Positions 36,766 through 48,470 of a DNA stretch of 64,000 bases are shown here, in pieces. Numbering within the stretch: position 1 is the first letter of the stretch; each line of letters begins with the position of its first letter. The notes under the pieces are model-generated. The model saw only the letters and a program-made list of their open reading frames with translations, was not told the DNA's origin and made no database searches. The DNA is from Phlyctochytrium arcticum (taxonomy: Eukaryota > Chytridiomycota > Chytridiomycetes > Chytridiales > Chytridiaceae): contig JAHLKI010000004.1 of NCBI GenBank assembly GCA_025602905.1, forward strand, positions 496,001-560,000, given 5' to 3'. A program made the position numbers and the translations under genes.

Positions 36766-37710
36766 GTGGGACTAAAATGACTTTGCAAACTTTGCGACAC
36801 AGCAGTCGCCAAAAGGCTTATTTCGATTTGCGATTGGGAAATTGCCGCCGGTTGAATTCAATTTCAGCAAAGTACCCCATCTGCGGCCATAAAAACGTAA
36901 ACAAAGGGTCAGGATCCCAACAATTCTGCCGAGAACGACTATGCTATTAAAATTTTGTATTTGCTTAACTTTAACAAATTTCAACACATTTGTCAGAAGG
37001 CCTACCTAGACAAAAACATTTCATGTCACGACAAAAGAACAAACTTTTAATGTATGTATCCCAGCTACGGAAGATTTCGGACGGACAAAAGGACTGCGCA
37101 AAGCTCCAAAATTCCCATCTCGAATGAATAAGGATTTGAGTGCCCCGCCAACCCTCAATACGGTATTTATCGCATGCCGGGCGTCCTTTACACGGCTGCA
37201 CGATAAAATCATGATTCAAGAAAAGTACGGGACTTTCCGAGTGCTGGGTATTATCTTTATTGAGTAAATTGGGATTGGGATGTCCGTCCGGAGAGGAAAA
37301 TGGCTATTCGGTTGAATGAAGCTTTAAACTTGTTTTAACACGTAATTTCGAGTCTCAGTCCGCTGGATCCGGAGGGTCCGAAGAACCCCGAAATTTCAGG
37401 GTCCTTGGCCAGGCCGCATCTACACGAGACAGCAAAACGTATCCACTTTATAAATAGTAACATGCGGTATACGTTTGTCTTCTTCAGCGGGATCCTTGCC
37501 GGTGACGAATCTTCCTTTGTGTATAGAATGAACATCTAAGGTGGGCCATCCCCGGCACATTAACCGCAAAACGCGGAGTTTTATTCCTATAAGGACTGAA
37601 GGTATGTGCCCGAGCTTCCGAAATCTTTTTCTGTTGATCAGGACTCTTTATCTGAACATAAATCTTTTCCTACATCAGCAGTGCTTCTCTCCCACCCCGG
37701 CCTTTGCGTA
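36766..37710. other. Intergenic stretch without a supported gene
   Basis: AT-rich. A 5' untranslated intron of the SWIRM gene may lie at about 37603-37642 (GTATGT to GATCAG). Nothing else is recognisable. Confidence 0.4.
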
Positions 37711-38561
37711 ATGACAACGTCCACTCCCAAATCTACCGACATCAGTACAGATAACCCACAAAAAAAATCCGTTTCCCCCACCTCCAGTCTTCCCACCCCA
37801 AGACCATCAATCGTGGAGCCCCTCGTATCACGGTCGGACTTTAATGACGCTGCAGCAATGGCAAATGAAGCAGCTTCGAATCTATCTACGCGTCGCAAGA
37901 AGGTGCGACCAAACCGGTCGCTGCCCTCATCGTTGACCGATCAAGAAAAGCTCGACATGGGGGTTATCAAGCTGGACGTCTACAGCGTATACAAGTCCAA
38001 GCCTGCCACCTTGTTGGAGAACGACGGGAGCGAACTACGGCGCAGCAAGCGGTTACGAGAAGAAGCCCCTTCAGAGAGTGAAGAAGAAGAGACAGCACGA
38101 AAGGTCTCCAAACGGGGAGGCAAAAACCGTCGCGGTCGTCAGCCTCGTGGCACGTCCAGAAGCGCTTCAGCTGCCACAGAACACATTAGCGAAAGTGGAA
38201 GCACCAAAGGGGCCCCGATTGTCACCTGGACAAAGGGTGAGTACTTGCCTTTACACATTACGCAAGTTGTTCACACCATACTAACCTACATGTTCTCTTC
38301 TTAGGAGATCCACTGCCATTGACTCCTGACATGCCTCACTACGCCGATCTCACCCCCGAAGAGCTCGTCGTGTGCTCAACCCTTCGCCTCCTCCCCGAAT
38401 CCTATCTCAAGATCAAAAACATCCTCCTTGGCGCCAAAGCAGAGAAGGGGACTTTCAAAAAACGCGATGCTCAAAAGTGGTGTCGTGTGGATGTCAACAA
38501 AACTGGAAAGCTCTATGACTGGTTCCTTGCGCTCGGTTGGCTTGACCCTCACCACAGTTAG
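37711..38561 (+). CDS. SWIRM-domain protein (FUN19/Laf-like)
   Basis: Exons are 37711-38236 and 38305-38561 (260 residues). The N-terminal 175 residues are basic, Ser/Pro-rich and probably disordered, with ELRRSKRLREE and a Lys/Arg cluster that may be a nuclear signal. The C-terminus is a SWIRM domain (LTPEELVVCSTLRLLPESY, KGTFKKRDAQKWCRVDVNK, LYDWFLALGWL), a helical fold that binds DNA or histones. A SWIRM domain at the extreme C-terminus with no other domain matches small fungal chromatin proteins such as FUN19 rather than Swi3 or LSD1. It probably belongs to a histone-modifying complex; which one is not readable. Upstream ORF codons lack an ATG, so 37711 is the start. Confidence 0.8.
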
Positions 38562-39011
38562 ATCAAAACGAGTATTTCATCGGCGTATTTTCGTTCCCGC
38601 TCTTGCATTATCTCTTTCGGCGTTACTCTTGCTTGCTGCCCCAACCCGTTGCGTATTTCACATAGATTATATAGACGATGTCCACCTTGAGTGGTTCATC
38701 ACATAGACATAGAATTATAGATGGTCCTTCTAGTCCTCTGCAGGCAGCAATCATATCAATCCCCTTCCTCACGTCCTTCCTTACATTCGTTACTCTTTTG
38801 TGAATCTTTTTGTAGTTGCTTCGTATTGAATTGATCTTGGTTCCGAGTGCTTCACACAAATACTTTTACATTCTCTCTGCGTCGGACTTTGAATCGCCAG
38901 ACGCGCGACTAAGCCATCCAGCGGTCATCTTTCCGGCAGCGCGAGCGGTCAACTTGCCTGGCCAACCTCCATCTCCGAAAGCAATTTCCCAGCAGCACAT
39001 TCAACTCCAAA
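38562..39011. other. Intergenic stretch without a supported gene
   Basis: This is the 3' UTR of the SWIRM gene and the promoter of the EROS-like gene. Nothing else is seen. Confidence 0.5.
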
Positions 39012-39863
39012 ATGTTTGCAAGTTGGAAACTGATACACCCAGAGGTGGTCCAAACCGATGATTCGCTGACACTTATACCGGTGCGCACAAGCGTTGGCGA
39101 TTTTTTCATGATGTTCATAATAGTCGCGGTAAGTGCGGCTACCATACCCAGTATTTTCATCAAGTTTAACCCCCTTTCTCCAGTTTGGTGGGTTCCTCAC
39201 TATGACCACCACCAATGAATGGATGTATCGCATTGCTGGAATGGTCATTTATTCCTATCTTGCCTGGACATTAGGTAGTTTTGGAAGAGTTACGTGCGAC
39301 GACATGAATCCCGTTTCTCACTGCTTGCTTCGTCTTAGTGGTCGATACCTTTGTGACAGTCTTTGATAAAAAGAAGCAGGAAGTCAGTATAACAAAGTAC
39401 ACAATGGGATACCGTCGTTATGTTCGAGTCGCACCGGTACGTACCTACTTGCATAGGTCAGGCCACGCGCAATGCTAACATTCACCCCAATAGCTGGATG
39501 AGATTGGAGCAGTGCGTAATGAAATGTGTGTAACGAATGTGCAAGCTCCTAACTTTCTTTCCACAGATTCAGACATCTCTGCTGCCCACCCCAGCAGGGA
39601 AGAAGAAGGGAACGCCCCTTTATCGGCTCGAACTCGAATTTACCTCCGATCATGGATTCTACCGCATGCCATTGACCGAGGGTTACATCAATGGCGAGAA
39701 AAACATTCAAATCCTCAAGGACCTTGAAGAGCGAGTTCGAAAGTTTTTGGGGTTAAAAAAGATGCCCGATTGGATGCAAGAGGAAGAATTGGAGAAGCGC
39801 TTTGGTGGTCCAAATGGGAAGCCAGAGAGGAGGAAGGCTTCAGGGAAAGAGAAGAGCAAATAG
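39012..39863 (+). CDS. Membrane protein resembling EROS/CYBC1
   Basis: Five exons, 39012-39128, 39184-39274, 39339-39436, 39494-39511 (18 nt) and 39567-39863, give 206 residues. Two hydrophobic segments come first (VGDFFMMFIIVAFGGFL and YRIAGMVIYSYLAWTL). A PH-like region follows: VFDKKKQEVSITKY, RVAPLDEIGAIQTS, PLYRLELEFTSDHGFYRMPLTEG and LEERVRKFLGL. Two membrane helices, then 'FDK..g.V', a Leu-Asp-x-Ile block, a strand pair with 'PLT' and a final helix 'FL' match the order in human EROS (CYBC1). EROS is the ER chaperone of NADPH oxidase gp91phox. The match is by eye; pairwise identity is low. The tail is Lys-rich. The micro-exon uses a GTGCGT donor. Confidence 0.5.
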
Positions 39864-40089
39864 GATTGTTTTCTCCCATGTACATATTGTTGTAAATGTT
39901 TTGTCTCTGTCACGTCGCTTTACATTACAGGAAAGGTATCGCAAAACCCAAAAGCTGCTATCTGAAAGGCATCGATTTTTATGAAGCTACATCAGAAGTT
40001 GAGTGGGAAAATGAGAGTACAAGCTAAGTATCTAGGTAGAAACTATTAATAAGTTAAGAACATATATAGGAAAAGCCAATAGGTGCCCG

Positions 40090-42660
40090 CTACGCCTCAT
40101 CGTCAATGTTGTCGAAACCTGTCATCGACCCGATCGTGTAATCGACCACATAGCTCTGTACTACCAGTCCATCTGCAATCTTCAAATGGCGATCAGTGTA
40201 TGCCAACAAGGCATCTATAATCTCTTTGCACTTTGGAATCTTGAGGAGGCGCTCCGGAGAATATGACTTGAGGATGACATGGAGTAGGGATTGCGCTATT
40301 CTGGCATGCTTGTTATGCGTATTCCAAGAGCGAATGTAGCGCAGCAACTGTGCCAAATGCTTGTCAGATAATTCGGCGATGATTCGGTCAACTGTGGAGA
40401 GGCCGAGTATACTGTCGGGATCTTTGTGAGCCAAGGAAACGTCTTGGAGGATTTTGAGCAAACGGAAAGGTTGATCGAGACGCATGGCGAGTAATATCGC
40501 GTTCTTGTAGTCTCTCTTTTGCAAGAAGTTTGACAAATCTTGCTCCCTGTATGATCATTCAGTTACATGTTCTTCGGTTCAACCCACTGCAACTTACATG
40601 GTGACACGCTCCTCCTCTTCTTGCATCTTCTTTTCCGATTCCTCAATCGTCATATCTTCCCAAAGAACAATTGTCGAGTCTGAAGATCCGGAAGCTACAT
40701 ACTTCTCTCCGCGCTGTACCGCCAAGGCCCAAATCTGAAATGCAAAAAGTAATTAAGCAGTGTTTTGCAAGAGTGGCACGCGCCGTGTGTACGTACTCGA
40801 TCATCATGACCATCTAGCGTAGCAACACACTCATTGTTACGAATTGTCCACAGTTTCACAAGTCCGTCTGACCCGCTGCTGATGAGTTGCATGCCGGATG
40901 ATATGAACGACACGCGAAGGACTGAATTGAGGTGACCTTCGAATGTCTGTGACCAGAAATTAGCAACTGACAAAGAAAGAAACAAAATGCTAAATTACCT
41001 TGACACATGTAAAGTCGTTCACGTTCCACAATTTGATGGTTTTGTCGGTTGAGGATGTAGCAAGAATTTGATCAACGGGTGAGAAGGCAACTGTCCATAG
41101 CCCTCTTCGGTGTCCCTTGAATGTACCGAGAAGTTTACCGTCCTCCGTAGACCACAGTTTAGCCGTCTTGTCTAATCCTCCAGAAGCGAAAACTTTGTCA
41201 TTCGGTGCTACTGCAACCGTTTGAATGTCTTTGTCGTGTGCAAGGAATGTGTACCGCGTTTTAAGTTTTTCAGGTGAGTCTGAAGTGGTACTGCTCATCT
41301 CTGGCACATCCCAAACTTTGATGGTTCGGTCGTGGGAGCCGGTAACCAGAAATTTGGAGGTTTTCCGAGAGAAAGCCAAAGTGCTTACGGGTTCGGTGTG
41401 GCCAATACAAGTTGCTGCACACTGAAATGTGTTGTTTTCTCCATGTTTCCATATCCTGACTGTATTGTCTCTTGACCCAGATGCCAACATCAGACCGTCA
41501 GAAGAACGGTCAATGCACATCACAATCTCCGAATGTCCAAAAAGAATACTGCAGTCCAAAGAATCCGTGTTGTAGACGCGGACTTGCTCGGTGTTCGTAA
41601 TAACGGCAAGATGCTTGTCTTCAGGTCCTGCAAATCGCAGATCCAGAATCTCTTGGTTGTATCCGGCGATTTGCTTCTTTTGCTCCAAGCCAGAGCTCAA
41701 ATCATAGAACAAGATATTTTGGTCGCTTGTAATAGCAACCAAAACATTGCTTGTTTTCAGATAAATCATGTCCACAATATCGTGTTTGCTGTCTACTTTA
41801 CTCTTTTGTTCGAAAATACAGTTTCCAGTGTCAACGTCCCACAACCGTATCAGTCCCTTGTCTCCTGCGGTATATACTATTGACTTTGGCCGTTCAATTC
41901 CCGGATTCAATGGAACATCACTATCACTGGATAGGAGCCCCACACTCTCGACCGATTCAAAGATGGGTAGTGTTTTAGCGACTTCGCCGGTCTTCATATT
42001 CCAGATGTTGACTACTTTATCGCGTCCTCCAGAAATAAGATACCCGCCGTCCGCGGAGAAATCAAGTCCTCGCACAACACTAACATGGCTATCCAATACC
42101 GCAATACAACTTCGCTTGTGAAGATCCCAAACTCGAATGGTGCAATCGTCACTGGCAGACACTAATCGCAGGTGTTCCTGATCTGGGTGGAACTTGACCA
42201 CACTGATAATGCCCGAATGTCCCTTGAAATTGTGCGTACAGTAGCCCGCATCTACGTCCCAGACCTTGACTGTACTATCCGCTGAACCCGTCGCTACCAA
42301 CGTCGAGGACTGATCGAAATCCATTGTTATTACCGGTGCTTCGTGTGCCTTCCAACTTCGAACTTCGTCTCCAGATTCTAAATTCCATAGTTTCAACAGT
42401 AGACTTTGGGACGCACTGACTAGATGTACCCCTGAAGGACTGGCCGCAACACAAGTAACAGAGTCCGAGTTCCCTTCGAGCCGGAAGACCTTCTGTCCTG
42501 TTTCCAGAGATAGAACATTGATATCATCACCAACTGGTGTAATCAGCAATGTTTCGTCCTTGGTTATTGCCGCTTTGCCTCCAGTGAAAATAGACTCGAT
42601 GGTCTTTGCCTTCTTGAAGTGTGTTTTCAGGTGTAGGTTACCATATTGAACGGCTACCAT
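40090..42660 (-). CDS. UTP13: U3 snoRNP protein UTP13 (TBL3)
   Basis: Subunit of the UTPB complex of the small-subunit processome, needed for pre-18S rRNA processing in the nucleolus. Exons on the minus strand are 42660-40999, 40946-40797, 40734-40598 and 40546-40090 (801 residues; yeast Utp13 is similar). Two WD40 propellers fill the protein, with many GH...WD repeats such as TGSADSTVKVWDVD and TSSTDKTIKLWNVN. The C-terminal Utp13 helical domain starts at MEQDLSNFLQKRDYKNAI and includes LRYIRSWNTHNKHARIAQ. The start is ATG 42660 (MVAVQYGNL), giving the usual N-terminus; the longer open frame upstream is 5' leader. Confidence 0.95.
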
Positions 42661-42974
42661 ATTTGAGGGTACCTTACAAGAATATGCTGAATGGTTTTGG
42701 CAATGCCGGTGTGTTGAACCAAAAATTGAAATTCCAAAACAAATCATTCTTGCTTACGTAAAGGTCGTCAAGCCACATCTTCAGATTCAGACCTGGATTT
42801 TGCGCATCTGCGAAACCAGCGAACCCTGGTTGCGAAAGCTCGATCTCCCCCGCACCAATATTTAGACAGAGGGTGTATATCTGGTGAGCGCAACACAAAT
42901 TAAGCTTGGCAGCTTGATTCAGCATTTGCTCCCTGGAAAAAGTTTGAACATTTCCCACTACTTTGCTCAAAAAG
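42661..42974. other. Spacer between 5-phosphatase and UTP13, with an open minus-strand frame
   Basis: The minus strand is open from 42970 to 42674 (about 98 codons, with an internal ATG). If a 52-nt segment ending at 42975 (GTTAGC...GCATAG) were an intron of the upstream 5-phosphatase, this frame would extend that protein. I prefer the unspliced reading, which ends the phosphatase in a UBA-like helix set, but the extension or a separate small gene cannot be excluded. Confidence 0.35.
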
Positions 42975-45900
42975 CTATGCCAATGATGATTGTACTCGCA
43001 AGACGTCTGCTCTATCTCTAGCTAACCGTAAGTCTCCAGAAGCTTCTGCTAGAGCTGCCTGTGCTTCTTCATAACTACAGCCTGCACAATCTTTCAACCA
43101 CAGCATTTTTTCCGATTCCAGTAAGCTGGCAAGGTATTGCTGTCGTTTGACCTCGACCTCTTGCTTGACGGCAGGGAGTCGATTCTGATCTACAGACTTG
43201 ACTCGAATGGAGAAAGCAGCTGCAATAGGTCGATGATCACTGATACTGGGAGGGTAACGGTTGTAAAAGTGCTGCCTAATATCCGGTCCTCGGTATAAGA
43301 TCTGTATGAAACTGGATGAGAATTGAAATAGAAAGAGGGCAGTCTTTATAGTCGAATTACCCTGTCGCACCAACTGGGCACCCTCCGCTTCTCACTTGAG
43401 TCATAGCGATCCTTGCCAATATCATATTTGAACGTGGGCGCAAAGGTCAAAGCCCCTTCCGAAAACCCGCGCAAGCCGAATGAGGGATTTGTGATCATCT
43501 GCCGGATGAGTTGATCGTTTTCCTATGCGCGATGTATACGGTCAGACCAGACATTGTACTGTATGCCGCATCTCTTTTACCTGAAGAGCAGACCAGTCCT
43601 GCTGATCAATCAACTCAAGAACCCTTTCGCGAGGCAAATCGATGCGGTAATTCAGGTCTCCCGACCAGAAGACATTCTCATGATCCTGCGTAAACATTTT
43701 TAACGAAAGAGCTACAAATGCGAGTGACATTTCGTATGCGTACCAAAATGACTGTTCCGTCCCCTCCTCCCACAAATATACCATGATACTCTGGTTTGGC
43801 CGGGAATTGTGCGTCCTTCAAAATGGTTGCTGTATCGTTGTTTCTGGCAGAGACTTGATTTTGATGAGCAGCGAGATGGCAATTCACAAAACAAAAGGAG
43901 CTATCGTCAATCACAAAGCGCGTTGCAATACCACCCTTAACGCAACATGGTATCAGAAAACAGCGCATCTTGAAGCATCATGAGCATACCTTGTTGCCAT
44001 GATAGCCCCCAAGCCCAGTTTTGACCGAAATAGCAGATAAGTCCTTCACTCGCAAAACCTCACTTTCCTTGAGGAGCACGCACTGAAAAAGACCGACCAG
44101 CTGTCGGCAGGATAATACATGGTATCGCGCCCTTGGCTGTGCTTGCTGGACAACTTTAATCAGGGCATCCTGCCACAGCTTGAATCGCTGGTCAATATGG
44201 CTTTGCTGCGATTTTTTTCCGCCTTTAAGGAGATTCTTTGCTGTGACTTTTTTGCTCTCAAGATCGACGAGCTCTTGAAATCCGACAACCAAGATATCCG
44301 GCTGATCAACTTGGCTTAGCCATCGCTGTAGGAACCCATTGTCCTCTGGGGAACGACTTTCCTCCAATTCGGCAGGTTTGGTAGCGTCCAGATTCCAGCT
44401 GCACACCAACACAGATACTTCCCGATATGTACACATTTCACTTTCCCTCAGCTGCAGCTGCCGCTCTTGCCAATCCCGAAGCATAAATCCATCCCAAATC
44501 CGAACTTGCCCGTTCTCTGAAAGGCTCGCAATATGTAAATAGCCAGAAAGAAACACCGATCGATCGTCAATAAGCATTTCATCCACCGAATTCGAGTGAT
44601 AAGCCGAGAATTCTTTGACGGCGGTCCAGCCGCCGTCGATTTTGCGCACATCATAAATATAAATTTTTCCGGTGGAGAATCCAGCCCACAAATACTCGGA
44701 ACCCACACCCAGCAAGGAAGTTACCCTGTACATCCCGGCGGTAATGACACGTTTTTTGACGAGATGCACAGCATCCCATACTGTAATTTTCCCGTCGTCA
44801 TGACCGCTAAAGACGATTGTTCCATCTCGAGTAGCCGCGAAGCAGGTGACTTGCCCTGCCGTCATGGATATCTCGAAGCGTTGCTGGAAACAGGAAGACA
44901 TATCTCCCATAGGATGATACACCTCAATCACTTTACCGGCGGCAGTCCATAACCGATCATTGGCGGCAAACGCCACAGTTTGCTTTCCGCTAACCCGAAC
45001 ACCGCGAGGTCGTTGCTGCAATGATACACGCTGCCTTTCTGGATCGACAGACCAGATCTTCAATGCTCCATTCTCGTCCAGCGTCCATAGTTGCCCATGA
45101 TAGCGCATCATGTGCGTGACAGTTGCCGAATGCAAGGACCTTCGATCGACAATTTCTCCCACGCTAATGTCAACCTCGATAATCTCGCCTTTTTCGAGTG
45201 CTACCCACAAGTAGCGCCCTTCGTCTTCCACGTACAGCGTGGGCGGAAAAGCAAATGCATACATTTTCATTTCACCAACAGAGATTGTCCGTATGTTTTC
45301 ACCCGTTGGTATGTACCATACGCGAATTTTCTCTGACCCTGAGCAAGCATAGAATCCAGATATGGCAAAACATCTGGGAGGAGTTTTCAAATAAATGTCC
45401 GTATTGGGGAGATGTTCGGCTAGTGGTGGTCTGCGATTGGTGTGAACAGTGTCTGGCGAATAAGTCTTTTCCCCTCCACGCAGACCGGTATATTTGCCAT
45501 CCAGAGAGGGTATGTCGGGCGTGGTTGTGGAAGCAACATAGCTTTCAACCGCTTCCTCGACTGCACGCGCGTGGGGCCGCAAAGGAATGAGTGGAGGAGC
45601 AACACTGGGTTCTGATACTGTTTTAGTCTTTATCAGCGGGTATATCGCCACCGGTGATGTGGCTCGACGGAGCGCAGCTTGGCGGTCACCTGGCGATGTG
45701 GGACGGGGCGGTAGTGGAGGACGCTTTGGGCTGGCAGGTGTTGTTGCCGATCGGGTGATATCCGATTCAAAGTGGGTGGGAGGGAGTGTTGGAGTACGAA
45801 CGGGAGCAGAGTGCATGTCTTCGACAAAAGGGTTGGTATTGCTGAAGTTGGGCACGCGTGGAGAAATGAGATTTGCTGTCATTTTCGAGGAATCATCAGG

Positions 45901-47400
45901 GTGGGTGAAGGAAGTTGCAACCCGCCCCGGACTCTTGGATGCCGTTGGAGAAGCAAAATTCTGTGCTAGAGCAGCAACATTACCGGTTTTTCGGGGGGGA
46001 GAGTGCACCCCTACAGGCTGCTCCAGAAACGCTAGTCTTGCTTTTTCAGATTCCGTCTCTTCAAAATTGTCAGCATTCGATGCGCCATCGTCGTCGCTGC
46101 TATCTGCAGACAAGGAAACATGATGCTCATCTCCAAAAGGGTCAGATGCAATGCTCAACCTCGAATTGGTCAAGCCTTCGTCCATTGATGCGACACGGCC
46201 ATGGTAATTGTGCAAGGATGGCTGCTTGTCCATAAAGTTTCCAACGGGTGATTCAACTGTGGGAGAATTTGATGCAATAAGGGGTGCGGGTATCAGTGGT
46301 TTTCGAGAGGTGGCGCGCGGAGTCGATGGTGGAGGAGGTAAGACGCTTTCGATACCAGCAAGACTTCCACGATGAATTGGAGTTGGGCGCAGAACAATTC
46401 TCTCAGCTTCCGGCCCGGCTGATGTAGTCACGATGGGCCGCGGTTTGGCGGCCGGCGGTGCAGGTTTGGAGGATTCGGGATCTGCGCCAGGAGACACATT
46501 TTTGCTTGGTTCGGAAACCCCATCCTCAAATGTGACCCAGCCTGGGAATACCTTGGCCGACGGTTGGTGTAAGAGGGAAGGCTGATGTTGCAACGGAAAC
46601 TTCGTTGCTGGCACATTTGAGGCAGCTAGTCCATTGAACGCTCGGGCGAGATCCTTGACCCCCGCACCGGAATTTGTTTCTATGGATGAGCGCGAACTAT
46701 TATTGGTGGAGGTATCTGCTGAAGTTCTTGGAGTCATTCGATCGTCCTTGGGCTTGAGAGGGGCAAGAAGTACTCCTGAACCAATATCTGCAAGCGTAGA
46801 GCTCCATTCCGTCATGGATTGAGTCGCTAGATCTGGGACGCTTTTTCCTCCACCGCTAATGCCAGCGTCATTCCAGGGATGTTGGCCAGCCATATCTGCG
46901 GGCTGTATGGAGATGTTCTGATGAGAGCGGGAATGTCCCCGGTTCTCGTAAGAAACACTCAGCGAGGAACGGCTTGCGTGTTGATCATCAAAAGGATCAA
47001 ATGGCTTTCCAGGAGACTTTGTTGGTGAGGCGGAAGATGGGCGATGGACGACACTAGAAACGCTCCCGGTCGTCGGCCGTCTAAGCCCGGCAGGATTATC
47101 ATCCAAGCCCGAAATGGGTTGCTTCTGTTGGTCATTCTCAAACTTGAGAATCTCATGTGTGAGTCGAGAGCGATTGCTAGCCGCTATTGGCGTAGCGGTC
47201 GGTAGAATATGGTCATTCGTTGAGCCCGCTGCAACGGGGTTGGGGAGGAAAGGGTTTCCGGTCGAGAAGGACGGCTTTATGGGATCGGATGCACCAGGAG
47301 CAGCAGACTGGGTCAGCCATGGCGGCTGGTTTACATTGTCATTAGTGCGTGTAGGTGTTGAGGCACTTGCTGCTTGCCAAGGTGTGGTTGGAGAAGTCAT
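42975..47400 (-). CDS. WD40-repeat inositol polyphosphate 5-phosphatase
   Basis: Exons on the minus strand are 47400-43990, 43935-43744, 43685-43581, 43522-43361 and 43301-42975 (1398 residues). The first 600-odd residues are Ser/Pro-rich and disordered. Then comes a WD40-like propeller ([40 protein letters not shown]). The IPPc catalytic domain runs from [12 protein letters not shown] through [49 protein letters not shown] and [10 protein letters not shown]. The last 35 residues ([17 protein letters not shown]) look like a UBA-type helical domain. WD40 plus IPPc is also found in plant 5PTases and in some fungal proteins. Catalytic motifs are intact, so hydrolysis of PI(4,5)P2 or PI(3,4,5)P3 is expected. 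Confidence 0.92.
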
Positions 47401-48470
47401 ACCGGCTTCAAGTCAAACCCAGCTGGGCGTCGACGTGCGGCCTATGTGATAAATTGTCCAGGCAAGAGCCCTTCTGCAGCCAAGCGCTTGGCATCCAACT
47501 CAGCTACTGTTTACGCCTGCAAAACCTACAAAAACGACCAATCTTGAGGCTGCCTAACTCGTCCCCCAAAATCGGTCGGAGCATGTTTCTGGGCGGCAAA
47601 CCTCAGCCTGCGCCACGCCATTCTTGGAAGGCGGAATTTGAATTTTGGGAAATTCAATTGGACAGACCAGGCAAACTGCGGCATTGCCGGAGGGCACGAT
47701 GAAGGGTCAAGACGCTAATTAAAAGTCTCAGCGATGCAGCGATTATCAGCTCATAATCCATCGTAGTCTCGCAAACACCAGGTCAGATAGTCAATGGTGA
47801 ACTCGCGCTCCCGGCCGACTTCCAATCACCATGAAGCCGAGACATTTCGTAAACCGTGACTGAATCCAGGACTGAATCCTGTATATCAGAGACAGAAAGT
47901 CATCATGAGTTTACAAGAAAGCACACTTTGACAAAAGATTGTTGTGCTAATGTCACAATTTTGTGTGAAAAACGGCCGTACATGGCCTCCAATTCGGGTC
48001 GCGTTTGGTCCGCCAGTTGTCACCACAAAAAAGTCCGCCCAGAATCTTCCAGTTGCAACGACCTTGCCTTTGGGCAAAGTAAAAGCCTGGACAGGTTTGG
48101 GTTTCTCGGTGGTTCTTCTCCTCCTGTTTCTATCTACGGTACATGGCTGCTTGCTTGCGGAAGGGATCTGCATTGTTCCAGGGAATACGTTGGGTCAAAG
48201 TCGCTCGAAGCGGAAATTGAGTGGGGCAGAAGGGCGAGTCCCGAGCAGGGAAAGAACGTCCGCGACCTTATATTAAAGTGAAAGGAAGTCATCTTGCATC
48301 AACCAGTTGATCCACCTGCCGGTCGCCATTTAAAAGAGGGCAATAGAGCTGCGACCCGTCAAACTCGAAATATCCTTGACGATCTCATCTAATTAGATCT
48401 GGATCTACCACCATCACGATAACAAAGACGACCGAAGAGAACTACTAGAGATATCATATATAGAGAGGAT
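47401..48470. other. Divergent intergenic region
   Basis: The 1.07 kb between the WD40-phosphatase start (minus) and the membrane-protein start (plus) should contain both promoters. Open frames on both strands at 47856-48281 lack domains and overlap each other; neither is called. Confidence 0.5.

Noticed and set aside
42661..42747. Upstream extension of the UTP13 frame
   Set aside because: No ATG before 42660, and the conserved N-terminus starts at MVAVQYG.
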